Below, piece after piece: positions 8,423-16,565 of a DNA stretch of 64,000 bases. The notes beneath the pieces are model-generated. The model was not told the origin of the DNA. It saw nothing but the letters and a program-made list of their open reading frames with translations, and searched no databases. Positions within the stretch are counted from its first letter, which is position 1, and each line of letters starts with the position of its first letter. Source of the DNA: Hahella sp. HNIBRBA332 (GTDB lineage: Bacteria; Pseudomonadota; Gammaproteobacteria; Pseudomonadales; Oleiphilaceae); contig NZ_CP132203.1 of the NCBI RefSeq assembly GCF_030719035.1, forward strand, positions 6,404,501 through 6,468,500. Direction: 5' to 3'. The translations under genes and the position numbers were made by a program.

Positions 8423-9694
8423 TCAGTCGCGGGTGAATTCAGGATAGGCTTCCATCCCGCATTCCGCCAGATCCACGCCTTCGTACTCTTCTTCTTCGCT
8501 GACGCGGATGCCCATGATTACTTTAATCAGGCCCCACACCACCAAGCTGGTTGCGAATACCCATACGAAGATGGTTAGCGCGCCAGCCAGCTGAGCCATG
8601 AAGCTAACGTCAGTTGTGAAGGGAACCACCAGAAGACCCAGCAGACCGCAAGCGCCGTGTACAGAGATCGCGCCAACAGGATCGTCGATTTTCAGTTTAT
8701 CCAGCGTCACGATGGAGAATACCACCAGCACGCCAGCCACTACGCCAATCAGAGATGAGGCCACGGGGGATGGAGCGTCCGGGTTAGCCGTGATCGCCAC
8801 CAGACCTGCCAGGGCCCCGTTAAGAAGCATGGTCAGGTCCGCTTTGCCGAACAGCAGGCGAGCGGTGATAAGTGCTGCAATCGCGCCAGTGGCCGCCGCG
8901 GCGTTAGTGTTCAGGAATACAATAGCCACGGAGTTGGCGTTGCCGATATCGCCCAGCTTCAATACCGAGCCGCCGTTGAAGCCGAACCAGCCCATCCACA
9001 GGATGAAGGTGCCCAGTGTCGCTAAAGGCAAGTTCGCGCCAGGAATAGCGTTAACTTGTCCGTTAGGGCCATATTTACCTTTACGTGGGCCAAGCAGCAA
9101 TACGCCAGCCAGAGCCGCCGCCGCGCCGGCCAAGTGAACAATGCCGGAACCAGCGAAGTCTTTGAAGCCCATATCACCCAGGCTATACAGGCCGAATACG
9201 GCATTTCCACCCCAGGTCCAGGAACCTTCCATCGGATAGATAAATGCAGTCATTACCACTGCGAAAGCCAGGAACGCCCACAGCTTCATACGTTCGGCGA
9301 CGGCTCCGGATACGATGGACATGGCGGTTGCTACAAACACAACCTGGAAGAAGAAGTCGGACGCGCCGGAATAGATAGCGCCCCCAGAGAAACCACCATC
9401 GCGCTCAGCGAATGATTTCAAGGTGTCGTCGACATAGGTCTCGCCAGGCATAATGGCGCTTAGGAAATATCCGCCGCTGCCATACATGATTTCATAGCCG
9501 CAGATCAGATACATGATGCAGGCGATAGCGTAGAGAGCGACGTTTTTGGTAAGAATTTCAGTGGTGTTCTTGGCGCGCACCAGGCCGGATTCCAACATGG
9601 CGAAACCGGCGGCCATCCACATGACCAATGCGCCCATCACAAGGAAATAGAAGGTATCTAATGCATATTGTAAGTGAAAAACATTGTTTTCCAT
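8423..9694 (-). CDS. amtB: Ammonium transporter
   Basis: Inner-membrane Amt/Mep channel for ammonium scavenging, 423 residues, with about 11 hydrophobic helices. The Amt signature DFAGSGIVHLAGA carries the first pore histidine and SVHGACGLLG the second. The N-terminus starts directly in a hydrophobic stretch. It lies 51 bases downstream of glnK on the same strand, the widespread glnK-amtB pair, in which GlnK trimers plug the channel when nitrogen is sufficient. Expression should follow the sigma-54 promoter found upstream of glnK. Confidence 0.95.
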   Translation of the reverse strand: MENNVFHLQYALDTFYFLVMGALVMWMAAGFAMLESGLVRAKNTTEILTKNVALYAIACIMYLICGYEIMYGSGGYFLSAIMPGETYVDDTLKSFAERDGGFSGGAIYSGASDFFFQVVFVATAMSIVSGAVAERMKLWAFLAFAVVMTAFIYPMEGSWTWGGNAVFGLYSLGDMGFKDFAGSGIVHLAGAAAALAGVLLLGPRKGKYGPNGQVNAIPGANLPLATLGTFILWMGWFGFNGGSVLKLGDIGNANSVAIVFLNTNAAAATGAIAALITARLLFGKADLTMLLNGALAGLVAITANPDAPSPVASSLIGVVAGVLVVFSIVTLDKLKIDDPVGAISVHGACGLLGLLVVPFTTDVSFMAQLAGALTIFVWVFATSLVVWGLIKVIMGIRVSEEEEYEGVDLAECGMEAYPEFTRD

Positions 9695-9745
9695 GAAAAG
9701 CCCTCCGCACTAGGCTTGTCAGTTACCAGTTGTTGTTAGTTTTGG

Positions 9746-10084
9746 TTAAATCGCGTCTGTACCAGTCTCGCCGGTCCTTATGCGGATGGCTTGTTGCAGA
9801 TCCACCACAAAAATTTTGCCGTCGCCGATCTTGCCGGTGTTTGCGGCTTTAGTGATGGCTTCTACGACTTGATCGAGCAAGTCATCGCCGATAGCGACTT
9901 CGATTTTCACCTTGGGGAGAAAGTCGACGACATACTCTGCGCCACGGTATAGCTCGGTGTGGCCCTTTTGACGACCGAACCCTTTTACTTCGGTCACGGT
10001 CACGCCCTGAACGCCAATCTCGGAGAGTGCTTCACGCACATCATCCAGCTTGAATGGCTTGATAATGGCAGTTACCAGTTTCAT
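9746..10084 (-). CDS. glnK: PII nitrogen regulatory protein
   Basis: A 112-residue PII signal protein that senses 2-oxoglutarate, ATP/ADP and, through uridylylation, glutamine. The T-loop has the uridylylation Tyr51 in YRGAEYVVDFLPK, and the C-terminal signature (IGDGKIFV) is intact. An AGGAG ribosome site precedes the ATG. It is first in the operon with amtB, the arrangement typical of GlnK rather than GlnB. A sigma-54 promoter and an NtrC-type palindrome upstream predict induction under nitrogen limitation. Confidence 0.95.
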   Translation of the reverse strand: MKLVTAIIKPFKLDDVREALSEIGVQGVTVTEVKGFGRQKGHTELYRGAEYVVDFLPKVKIEVAIGDDLLDQVVEAITKAANTGKIGDGKIFVVDLQQAIRIRTGETGTDAI

Positions 10085-10144
10085 TTTTTTCTCCTTTGTA
10101 TCTACCCGCCTGTTATAGAAATCGCACAGTCAGCAAGCTCAACC

Positions 10145-10175
10145 ACGCACAAAAATATGTGCGGAATTTGTGCGT
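10145..10175. promoter_or_regulatory. 31-bp inverted repeat at the glnK transcription start
   Basis: ACGCACAAA (10145-10153) is the exact inverse complement of TTTGTGCGT (10167-10175). Between them an extra ATGTGCG half-site occurs. The arms resemble the NtrC half-site GCACAAA seen upstream, but the spacing does not fit one NtrC dimer. The element covers the start point predicted from the sigma-54 promoter, so it could block initiation or form a leader hairpin. Confidence 0.45.
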
Positions 10176-10180
10176 GATGT

Positions 10181-10196
10181 AGCATCTGCTGTGCCA
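10181..10196 (-). promoter_or_regulatory. Sigma-54 promoter of glnK-amtB
   Basis: On the minus strand the sequence TGGCACAGCAGATGCT has GG at -24 and GC at -12 with the required spacing (consensus TGGCAC-N5-TTGCW). It predicts a transcript start near 10170, about 86 bases before the glnK ATG. Confidence 0.8.
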
Positions 10197-10332
10197 ATGA
10201 TAAAAAATTTATTTAAAACAGTTAACTAGATGAATATTTCTTACCTTGTGGAAAAACCAGGGCACAATTATAGCGCAGCACGCCCCTGTTTGAGGTTAAA
10301 TGGCGCCCGTGGCTGGTGCGCATTTAGAAAAA

Positions 10333-10349
10333 TGCACAAACTTTGTGCA
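10333..10349. promoter_or_regulatory. NtrC-type palindrome (enhancer site)
   Basis: TGCACAAACTTTGTGCA is a perfect 17-base palindrome with the half-site spacing of NtrC boxes (TGCACCA-N3-TGGTGCA). It lies about 170 bases upstream of the predicted glnK start point, a typical enhancer distance. It also lies about 150 bases upstream of ubiK on the other strand. Confidence 0.7.
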
Positions 10350-10438
10350 AAAAAGTGGATGGGCAACGTTAGAAACAGGAATTATTGTCACATTGCCTTC
10401 AGTTCTGCAGCCAATGGCGGGAAACGGGGAGGATTCCA

Positions 10439-10467
10439 TAAACAAACCAGGATCGCCGTGGTACAAT
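10439..10467 (+). promoter_or_regulatory. Candidate sigma-70 promoter of ubiK
   Basis: TAAACA (10439-10444) and TACAAT (10462-10467) are separated by 17 bases and lie 29 bases before the ubiK ATG. The -35 box is only a partial match, so this is tentative. Confidence 0.4.
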
Positions 10468-10495
10468 CGCCGCTCCGAAAAACGGAGGACTTTCC

Positions 10496-10768
10496 ATGTC
10501 GGTATCACCAGTAGATTTGCTTAACGCGTTCAACCAGCATTTTGGCCAGTTTCTGCCGGATGTCGCTAAATCGGCGCATGAAGATGTCCAGCAGCAAGCC
10601 AAGGCGGCTTTATCCAGCATTATCTCCAAGCTGGACCTGGTGACCCGGGAAGAGTTCGATGTGCAATTGGAAGTATTGCGCCGCACCCGCGAGAAACTGG
10701 ACAGTCTGGAAAAACGCGTGGTTGAACTGGAGGCGGCTTTACAGGCCAAGGCTGAGCAGGGCGAGTAA
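10496..10768 (+). CDS. ubiK: Ubiquinone biosynthesis accessory factor
   Basis: A 90-residue UbiK/YqiC (BMFP) family protein. It is mostly alpha helical, with a C-terminal coiled coil from about residue 50 (heptads through LRRTREKLDSLEKRVVELE) and a basic/acidic mixed N-terminal half. Known UbiK proteins trimerise, bind UbiJ and lipids, and support aerobic ubiquinone synthesis in the Ubi complex. GGAGGA precedes the ATG. Its place between glnK-amtB (divergent) and comM matches the Pseudomonas order. UbiJ is not in this window. Confidence 0.88.
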   Translation: MSVSPVDLLNAFNQHFGQFLPDVAKSAHEDVQQQAKAALSSIISKLDLVTREEFDVQLEVLRRTREKLDSLEKRVVELEAALQAKAEQGE

Positions 10769-10789
10769 GCCCATCGATACTGTTTATTA

Positions 10790-10816
10790 ACCGGCGACGC
10801 TAATCAGGTCGCCGGT
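10790..10816 (+). terminator. Hairpin after ubiK
   Basis: ACCGGCGAC (10790-10798) is the exact inverse complement of GTCGCCGGT (10808-10816), followed by CACGTTTCATTTC. The T-run is broken, so termination may be partial and allow read-through into comM. Confidence 0.55.
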
Positions 10817-10879
10817 CACGTTTCATTTCATACATATTAGCGCCTCAGGAACGAGGCTGAACTTATCCAAGGAGGGAGT

Positions 10880-12412
10880 ATGTCACTCGCAATCGTCAAC
10901 ACGCGCGCCAAACTTGGCGTGGAAGCGCCGCTGGTAAAAGTCGAAGCCCATCTGTCAAACGGCTTGCCGGCCTTGTCTATCGTTGGGCTTCCTGAAGCCG
11001 CTGTCAAAGAAAGCAAAGATCGGGTCAGGAGCGCGCTACTCAACAGCGGTTTTGAATTTCCCACCCGTCGCATCACGATTAATCTCGCCCCCGCAGATCT
11101 TCCTAAAGAGGGAGGTCGTTATGATCTCGCTATCGCCATCGGCGTACTGGCGGCATCAGGGCAATTGCCCGATGAGGCGATTGCAGGATATGAGTTCTAT
11201 GGCGAACTGGCGCTCTCTGGAGAGTTGCGACCGGTAACGGGAATGTTGCCCGCCGCGCTTCGCTGCGCCCAAGCTGGCGCTAAAATTATACTGCCGCCGC
11301 AAAATGCCCAGGAGGCCAGTCTGGTGTCTGCGCTGGATGTCTATGCGCCCGCCACCTTGGGGCAGTTGGCCGCCTTTCTGCTGGGACATGAGCGCATGAC
11401 GCCGGTCCGCCAGCATGAGCGCACAGCGCCAAGGCGCGCAGCTCCGGATATGGCGGACATCAAAGGTCAGTTTCAAGCCAAGCGGGCGTTGGAGATCGCT
11501 GCAGCGGGCAATCACAATATGTTGATGTTCGGCCCGCCAGGAACAGGGAAAACCATGCTGGCGTCGCGTCTGGTGGGCATCTTACCTGAGTTGACGGAAA
11601 TGGAAGCGCTGGAAACAGCGGCAGTCAATTCCGTGGCGGGAGTCAGTCTGGATATGACGCAGTGGCGGCAGCGACGCTTCCGGGCTCCTCATCATACGGC
11701 ATCTGCGGTTGCGCTGGTCGGCGGCGGTTCTAATCCCAAACCTGGAGAAATTTCATTGGCGCACAATAGTGTGCTATTTCTCGACGAATTGCCGGAATTT
11801 GACCGAAAAGTGCTGGAAGTGTTGCGAGAACCAATGGAATCTGGAGAGATCGTGATTTCCAGAGCCGCGCAGCAAACGACCTTTCCAGCCCGTTTTCAGC
11901 TCATTGCTGCGATGAATCCATGCCCTTGTGGCTATTCCGGCCACCCTGAAGTGGCCTGTAAGTGCACCGAAATGCAGGTAAGTCGTTATCGACAGAAGAT
12001 CTCAGGTCCCTTGTTGGATCGTTTTGATTTACATGTGGAGGTGCCGGCTGTCTCTATCAATGAGCTGCAACGCGCCGCCAGGTCGGAAAGCAGTGCTCAG
12101 ATTGCTTCGCGGGTGAACGCCGCCAGACAGGCGCAATTGGCCCGTGCAGGCTGCGCCAATCAGTATCTGCAGGGCGAGTCCCTTGAGCAGCACTGTCAAT
12201 TGGGAGAAAAAGAGCGACAGCTACTGGAGCGGGCCCTGCAAAGGCTTGGTTTGTCAGCCCGAGCCTATCACCGGGTTCTGCGGGTGGCGAGAACCATCGC
12301 TGACTTGTCCGGCTCGCCCCATATCCAGGCGGCGCACCTATTAGAGTCGCTCAGCTTTCGCGCTTTGGACCGTCGCAGGGAACCTCAGCATGAGATGCCG
12401 CAGACGAATTAA
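10880..12412 (+). CDS. comM: ComM/YifB family Mg-chelatase-like AAA+ ATPase
   Basis: A 510-residue AAA+ protein. The N-terminal Lon-protease-like fold domain spans about residues 1-170. The ATPase core follows, with Walker A GPPGTGKTMLASRL near residue 217, a zinc-type cluster CPCGYSGHPEVACKC near 355, and Walker B LDELPEF near 300. A C-terminal Mg-chelatase domain completes it. Vibrio ComM is a hexameric helicase that promotes branch migration of incoming DNA during natural transformation. The gene is also present in non-competent species, so it does not prove competence. A strong AAGGAGGG ribosome site precedes the ATG. Confidence 0.9.
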   Translation: MSLAIVNTRAKLGVEAPLVKVEAHLSNGLPALSIVGLPEAAVKESKDRVRSALLNSGFEFPTRRITINLAPADLPKEGGRYDLAIAIGVLAASGQLPDEAIAGYEFYGELALSGELRPVTGMLPAALRCAQAGAKIILPPQNAQEASLVSALDVYAPATLGQLAAFLLGHERMTPVRQHERTAPRRAAPDMADIKGQFQAKRALEIAAAGNHNMLMFGPPGTGKTMLASRLVGILPELTEMEALETAAVNSVAGVSLDMTQWRQRRFRAPHHTASAVALVGGGSNPKPGEISLAHNSVLFLDELPEFDRKVLEVLREPMESGEIVISRAAQQTTFPARFQLIAAMNPCPCGYSGHPEVACKCTEMQVSRYRQKISGPLLDRFDLHVEVPAVSINELQRAARSESSAQIASRVNAARQAQLARAGCANQYLQGESLEQHCQLGEKERQLLERALQRLGLSARAYHRVLRVARTIADLSGSPHIQAAHLLESLSFRALDRRREPQHEMPQTN

Positions 12413-12480
12413 ACATTGGTGTTTCTGTGATATGAGCGCACTTGTATGGGATTGAGTCGCCGACGAATAAGCGACTCCAT

Positions 12481-12506
12481 AAAAAGAGGAGCCCAAGGGG
12501 GCTCCT
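12481..12506 (-). terminator. Terminator for the minus-strand gene at 12706
   Basis: AGGAGCCC (12487-12494) pairs with GGGCTCCT (12499-12506). On the minus strand the stem is followed by CTTTTT. The 293-base gap after comM otherwise shows only a second, weaker hairpin (GAGTCG/CGACTC, 12453-12476). Confidence 0.7.
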
Positions 12507-12705
12507 AAATGGGGTTTAGGAAGACAATTTCGATCGCTTCAGATCGAATTTGCTTGACTGGGTGCATAGGCATGGCCCAGTCAATTAAATTGTACAAAAA
12601 ATGCTCTAATCTATCTATAAAGGAACGGCGCGAGGAATGTAAACGCTTGTGAACTGAGAACGTAAAAAGGGCGTCTTGTGCCGGTTTCTGTAGGGGAGAA
12701 GCGGG

Positions 12706-13557
12706 TCAGGTGCCTGTGTGGTAAGAGCTGCTGTTTATCCATGTCTCCAACTCCCTGTCGGTGGCGCTTTTCAGGCGTTTCAGGCCTGCTTTGACATATT
12801 GTTTGGTTTGGAACACGAGCTGGCTGCTGTCACTGAAGAACTGATCCGCAAGTAGTCCCTCTCCCGTGCGTCCGGGCGTCAGCTCCTGAGTAATGCGATG
12901 TTCGATGCCCAGCCAGATATCCCCGAGTTTGTACCAAGGCTGTCCCGCCAGCAGTAGCTCATCCACATCATACTGGCTGCTGATGTGGTGGCTGGATTGC
13001 GTGAAGTAGCGAGACAAAAAACCAAGCCGGTCAACAAAAGCCTTCTCCTTCGCGCCTGAAGCCAGACAGTGAGTGCCGATGCCGCGAATCTGGGCGGCGG
13101 TTTCCATCAGTTCTGGCAGCTCATTCAAGGACAGGCGCGCGACGGGTTGATGGGATATGTCCAGATGTTCAAACAGAGGGCCGTTCAGAAAGTCCTTATA
13201 TAACTTCAATAGCTGCTGAATAAGGTGAGTATGCAACTCGAAGTTATGAAAAGCGCTATCCTGGCGCCAATGATAATTCACCGTGAACCATTCCGCGCAT
13301 AGACTCTGCCAGCTCTCATCGGAGATCAGGTCTCCGCGGAGCCGCTGTACTTCCTGTAAGTCTTTGAGTACATAGGGTTTGATCGCGGCCAGGCGGATCT
13401 CGAAGAAATCGTCGCCTCCCAATATGGCCAGTGTGGCGCCGCGATGCTGCTGAATATGGGTGATCAACTCCAGCAATTGCTGGCATAGCTCCAGGCAGCG
13501 CTGCCGGGCTTGGTGCCGTTCATAGGCTTGGCGGACTTTAGAAATAGATATGTTCAT
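12706..13557 (-). CDS. NIT-like helical sensor protein, stand-alone
   Basis: A 283-residue soluble, almost wholly helical protein with no signal peptide, membrane helix or output domain. Two segments, HIQQHRGATLAILGG near residue 34 and MIETAAQIRGIGTHCLA-like ELMETAAQIRGIGT near 152, sit in long helices. They resemble the paired arginine motifs of nitrate/nitrite-sensing (NIT) four-helix bundles, which normally lie in receptor kinases or antiterminators. That assignment is by eye and not certain. The gene is monocistronic, flanked by a long gap and its own terminator. It may act as a free sensor or an anti-sigma-like partner; no function is assigned. Confidence 0.6.
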   Translation of the reverse strand: MNISISKVRQAYERHQARQRCLELCQQLLELITHIQQHRGATLAILGGDDFFEIRLAAIKPYVLKDLQEVQRLRGDLISDESWQSLCAEWFTVNYHWRQDSAFHNFELHTHLIQQLLKLYKDFLNGPLFEHLDISHQPVARLSLNELPELMETAAQIRGIGTHCLASGAKEKAFVDRLGFLSRYFTQSSHHISSQYDVDELLLAGQPWYKLGDIWLGIEHRITQELTPGRTGEGLLADQFFSDSSQLVFQTKQYVKAGLKRLKSATDRELETWINSSSYHTGT

Positions 13558-14089
13558 CTTCCATTTTAATTATTAGCTCTATGGTTGATGTTTCCGGAAC
13601 TGCGATAGCCGGGGTTGCTATCTCCAGCTCAAGCAATATAAAGGCCAAGGAGTCCCTTGATCTTGCCGCCGTTCACGGGGCGTTAGATCATCTATCTTTA
13701 AAGCTTAGCTTAAAGCCCATGGTTTCGGGTGGCCCCGATCAATGCTTTTATTCTGGCTTCTGCGAGGCGCCTGACCAAAGTTGTGCGTTGCTGATTTTGT
13801 GGAGATAAAAAGCGCCTGTATTTTGCTTCATTTTGGTGCGCGCTGATGAGTGAAAGAGGCTAAAGTACCGTGATAGCGCAAGATTGCGGGAGGTTTCGGT
13901 GCGTTATTGCAGGATCTTTTGTTCTGAACTAAGGCGGATGCACATAAAAAATGGGGCGATAAGTCGTTGCGTGTTTTTTATACGGAGCCTATCATTCCAG
14001 CCCCTGTTTTCCGATGACGGCGAGAGTGTTTCCCTCATTGGTGTGACCAGACTTTCCTGAAGCAGTTAGAGTAACGATTTAGAGTAGCT
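13558..14089. other. 532-base intergenic region without a supported gene
   Basis: It separates the NIT-like gene from trmB. It contains a 75-codon open frame at 13581 without a ribosome site or recognisable protein character. No clear promoter, hairpin or repeat was found. It probably holds the divergent promoters of both neighbours. Confidence 0.6.
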
Positions 14090-14776
14090 ATGGATAATCA
14101 ACATTTACGCCCCATTCGCAGTTTTGTTATTCGAGGTGGGCGTATGACGACCTCCCAGCAAAAAGCGTTTGACCGCCTATGGCCGGAAAAAGGCCTGGCT
14201 GTGGAAAACGGCCTTCTGGATTTGGAAAGTGCGTTCGGCCGCCGCTCGACGGTAGTACTGGAGATCGGTTTCGGCATGGGACAATCTCTGGCGGAAATGG
14301 CGGCGAATGAACCCGATGCAGATTTCATTGGCGTTGAAGTGCACAAGCCGGGCGTCGGCGCTTTGTTGCGGCATATGGAGGAACAGTCCCTGGAGAATAT
14401 CCGTATTTTTTGGGACGACGCCAACGAGGTAATTGATAAATGTCTGCCAGACGCCTCGCTTGATCGCGTGCAACTGTTCTTTCCCGACCCTTGGCATAAA
14501 AAGCGTCACAATAAGCGCCGGATTGTGCAGTTGGAGTTTGTGCAGCGAATACGCGCCAAGCTGAAGAACGGAGGCGTATTCCATATGGCGACGGATTGGG
14601 AGCCCTATGCAGAGCATATGATGGAGATCATGAGCGAAGCGCCGGGAATGGAGAATATTGCTGGAGCGGGGCAGTTTTCACCGCGCCCTGATACCCGCCC
14701 CGTCACCAAATTTGAGAAGCGCGGCGAACGTTTGGGACATGGCGTTTGGGATCTCATGTTCCGTCGGGTCGACTGA
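14090..14776 (+). CDS. trmB: tRNA (guanine46-N7)-methyltransferase
   Basis: SAM-dependent enzyme that methylates G46 in the variable loop of many tRNAs. The protein is 228 residues. It shows the SAM-binding motif EIGFGMGQSLAEMA near residue 63, the acidic IGVEVHKPGVG segment, and the family motif QLFFPDPWHKKRHNKRRI near 130, which holds the catalytic Asp. The C-terminal TKFEKRGERLGHGVWDL is typical. A second Met (MTTSQQK) lies 18 codons in, but family members keep the preceding IRSFVIRGGRMT, which supports the longer start. Confidence 0.95.
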   Translation: MDNQHLRPIRSFVIRGGRMTTSQQKAFDRLWPEKGLAVENGLLDLESAFGRRSTVVLEIGFGMGQSLAEMAANEPDADFIGVEVHKPGVGALLRHMEEQSLENIRIFWDDANEVIDKCLPDASLDRVQLFFPDPWHKKRHNKRRIVQLEFVQRIRAKLKNGGVFHMATDWEPYAEHMMEIMSEAPGMENIAGAGQFSPRPDTRPVTKFEKRGERLGHGVWDLMFRRVD

Positions 14777-14782
14777 TATTGC

Positions 14783-14806
14783 AAAAGGGGCGTTTGCTAA
14801 CGCCCC
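14783..14806 (-). terminator. Terminator between trmB and the membrane-protein gene
   Basis: GGGGCGTT and AACGCCCC form an 8-base stem around TGCT. On the minus strand it is followed by TTTTGC, so it ends the gene at 14812. It may also slow transcription from trmB. Confidence 0.75.
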
Positions 14807-14811
14807 TGGCT

Positions 14812-15339
14812 TCAGTTGGATTTCGCCGCCGCTTCCCGGGTGATTCTGATACGCAGGAAGTGCATCAGGCGGGTCAGCAGAAATCCAATGCCGGTAATCA
14901 GCAACAGGAACTTCAGGCTGGCGAAGTAATAGGCCGCAGCAGTCAGCTGTGGATATAGCCCACCGCCCAATACAAAGCCCAAGGCGACGTTCTCAACAGC
15001 GTCGCACATCCCCGCAATTAAAAAGCACACTGTAAATAAATGCTTCAGATCGCTGTCCGCGCCTCGCGACAATGCGCAAAGCAGCACGGTGTAGGCAACC
15101 AGAAACGGAAAGTCCAGAATCAGGCTCCAAGTCGCCCAGAACTGCCCCTCACGCCCCCATGAATTGAGAATGAGTTCTGCTCGGAATGGATTTTTGGCCA
15201 GTTCGAAACTGACGAAGCCCCAGGGCGCGACGTCGTTTTGCAGGTGAGGGTGTATCCAGAAAATCAGTCCGCCGAAAAGGACGGTGGCGGCGAGACTGAA
15301 AGCAATGCGGTTTTTCTGCGACGGGTGAGGGTCGTCCAT
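14812..15339 (-). CDS. Small integral membrane protein, unknown function
   Basis: A 175-residue protein with four predicted membrane helices: about residues 12-30, 72-90, 100-125 and 135-160. Between helices 1 and 2 is a roughly 40-residue loop with Trp and Pro, probably periplasmic. The motif AGMCDAVENVALG at the third helix has conserved-looking polar residues (Cys, Asp, Glu, Asn) inside the membrane, as in related uncharacterised proteins. No family with a known function was recognised. It is monocistronic, convergent with trmB, and downstream of hemW on the same strand with a 59-base gap. Confidence 0.7.
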   Translation of the reverse strand: MDDPHPSQKNRIAFSLAATVLFGGLIFWIHPHLQNDVAPWGFVSFELAKNPFRAELILNSWGREGQFWATWSLILDFPFLVAYTVLLCALSRGADSDLKHLFTVCFLIAGMCDAVENVALGFVLGGGLYPQLTAAAYYFASLKFLLLITGIGFLLTRLMHFLRIRITREAAAKSN

Positions 15340-15398
15340 AGGTATAAACCTGTATTATCCGGGAAGCGTCCAGTGTAAAACAAAGCTGTCGAGTTGGG

Positions 15399-16565
15399 CT
15401 AGTCCATAAAATGAGTTAAAACAGCGTTTAAGTGGCGATAGCCTAATTCTGTGCACTGTAGTCTGTCAGCCTGCAGCCAGCCTTTTTGGCGCGCTTCACT
15501 CAGTTGCGGCTCCAATAGAGAGACGCCAACGCCAGTACGGCGCAGCAGCAGTTCTTCCTCCACGCCTTCCCGTAATCTTAGCGCGTTCATCAGAAAGTCC
15601 ACGCCAGCCTCATGGGCCGGAGTCACCTCTTCCCCTGCAATATAGTTGTCGATTCGGCTGAGATAGTGCTGCGGCAAGCGGGTTTTCCAGTAGCGGATTA
15701 CATCTCCGGAAGTTCCCGTCAGCTTGCCATGAGCGCCTGCGCCAATGGCCAGGTAGTCACCAAAGCGCCAGTAATTGAGATTGTGTCTGGACTCCATTCC
15801 CGTTTGGGCGAAGGCGGAGATCTCATACTGGTTATAACCGGCTTGAGCTAACCGTTCGCAGCCGTTCTCATGGATTTCCCAAAGGGTATCGTCTTCTGGT
15901 AATTGGGGCGGATGGCGGTAAAACTCGGTATTGGGTTCGATGGTCAGTTGATACCAGGAAAGATGCGTGGGGCTCAGGCTAATCGCTGTGTCCAGATCTT
16001 CCATCGCATGCTGTAGGGATTGTCCCGGCAGTCCGTGCATCAGGTCCAGGTTAAAGTTATCGAATCCCGCCTGGCGGGCTTTGTGCACGGCTCTAATCGC
16101 GTCCTCGCCGTTATGTATGCGGCCAAGCGTCGTCAGTAGTTCAGGCTGGAAGCTCTGTACGCCCAGAGACAAGCGATTAACGCCGCCTTGAAACAGGTCT
16201 TTGAACTTAGCCTCGTCAACGGTTCCCGGATTGGCTTCCAGCGTGATCTCAATGTCCTCCTGGAAGCCCAGTCGCTGGCGCGCGCCATCTATGATTGACG
16301 CGATAATGTCGGGTGAGAGCAGACTTGGGGTGCCGCCGCCAAAAAAAATGGAGCTAAGAGTTCTTTGCCCACTGGTTTGCTCCAGTCGGAATATCTCTGT
16401 ATCCAGATCCCGTAACAGCGCCTGTAGATATTCCCGCTCAGGCAGCTCCGATCGCGCGGTGTGAGAATTAAAGTCGCAATATGGGCATTTACGCACGCAC
16501 CAGGGGATGTGAACGTAAAGCGCCAGGGGCGGTGTATGCAGCCCCGGCGTCAGAATATCAGCCAT
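15399..16565 (-). CDS. hemW: Radical SAM heme chaperone HemW
   Basis: A 388-residue radical SAM protein. The cluster motif is CVRKCPYC (Cys23, Cys27, Cys30), without the extra cysteine of the oxygen-independent coproporphyrinogen oxidase HemN. GGGTPS follows near residue 75. The length and the C-terminal HemN_C winged-helix-like domain fit HemW, which binds heme and delivers it to respiratory enzymes. It overlaps the end of rdgB by 8 bases, so the two are translationally coupled. This is the same order as Pseudomonas metX-metW-DUF4426-rdgB-hemW. Confidence 0.9.
   Translation of the reverse strand: MADILTPGLHTPPLALYVHIPWCVRKCPYCDFNSHTARSELPEREYLQALLRDLDTEIFRLEQTSGQRTLSSIFFGGGTPSLLSPDIIASIIDGARQRLGFQEDIEITLEANPGTVDEAKFKDLFQGGVNRLSLGVQSFQPELLTTLGRIHNGEDAIRAVHKARQAGFDNFNLDLMHGLPGQSLQHAMEDLDTAISLSPTHLSWYQLTIEPNTEFYRHPPQLPEDDTLWEIHENGCERLAQAGYNQYEISAFAQTGMESRHNLNYWRFGDYLAIGAGAHGKLTGTSGDVIRYWKTRLPQHYLSRIDNYIAGEEVTPAHEAGVDFLMNALRLREGVEEELLLRRTGVGVSLLEPQLSEARQKGWLQADRLQCTELGYRHLNAVLTHFMD

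Noticed and set aside
13581..13808. 75-codon open frame in the gap before trmB
   Set aside because: No ribosome site, no domain, and codon pattern unlike neighbours.
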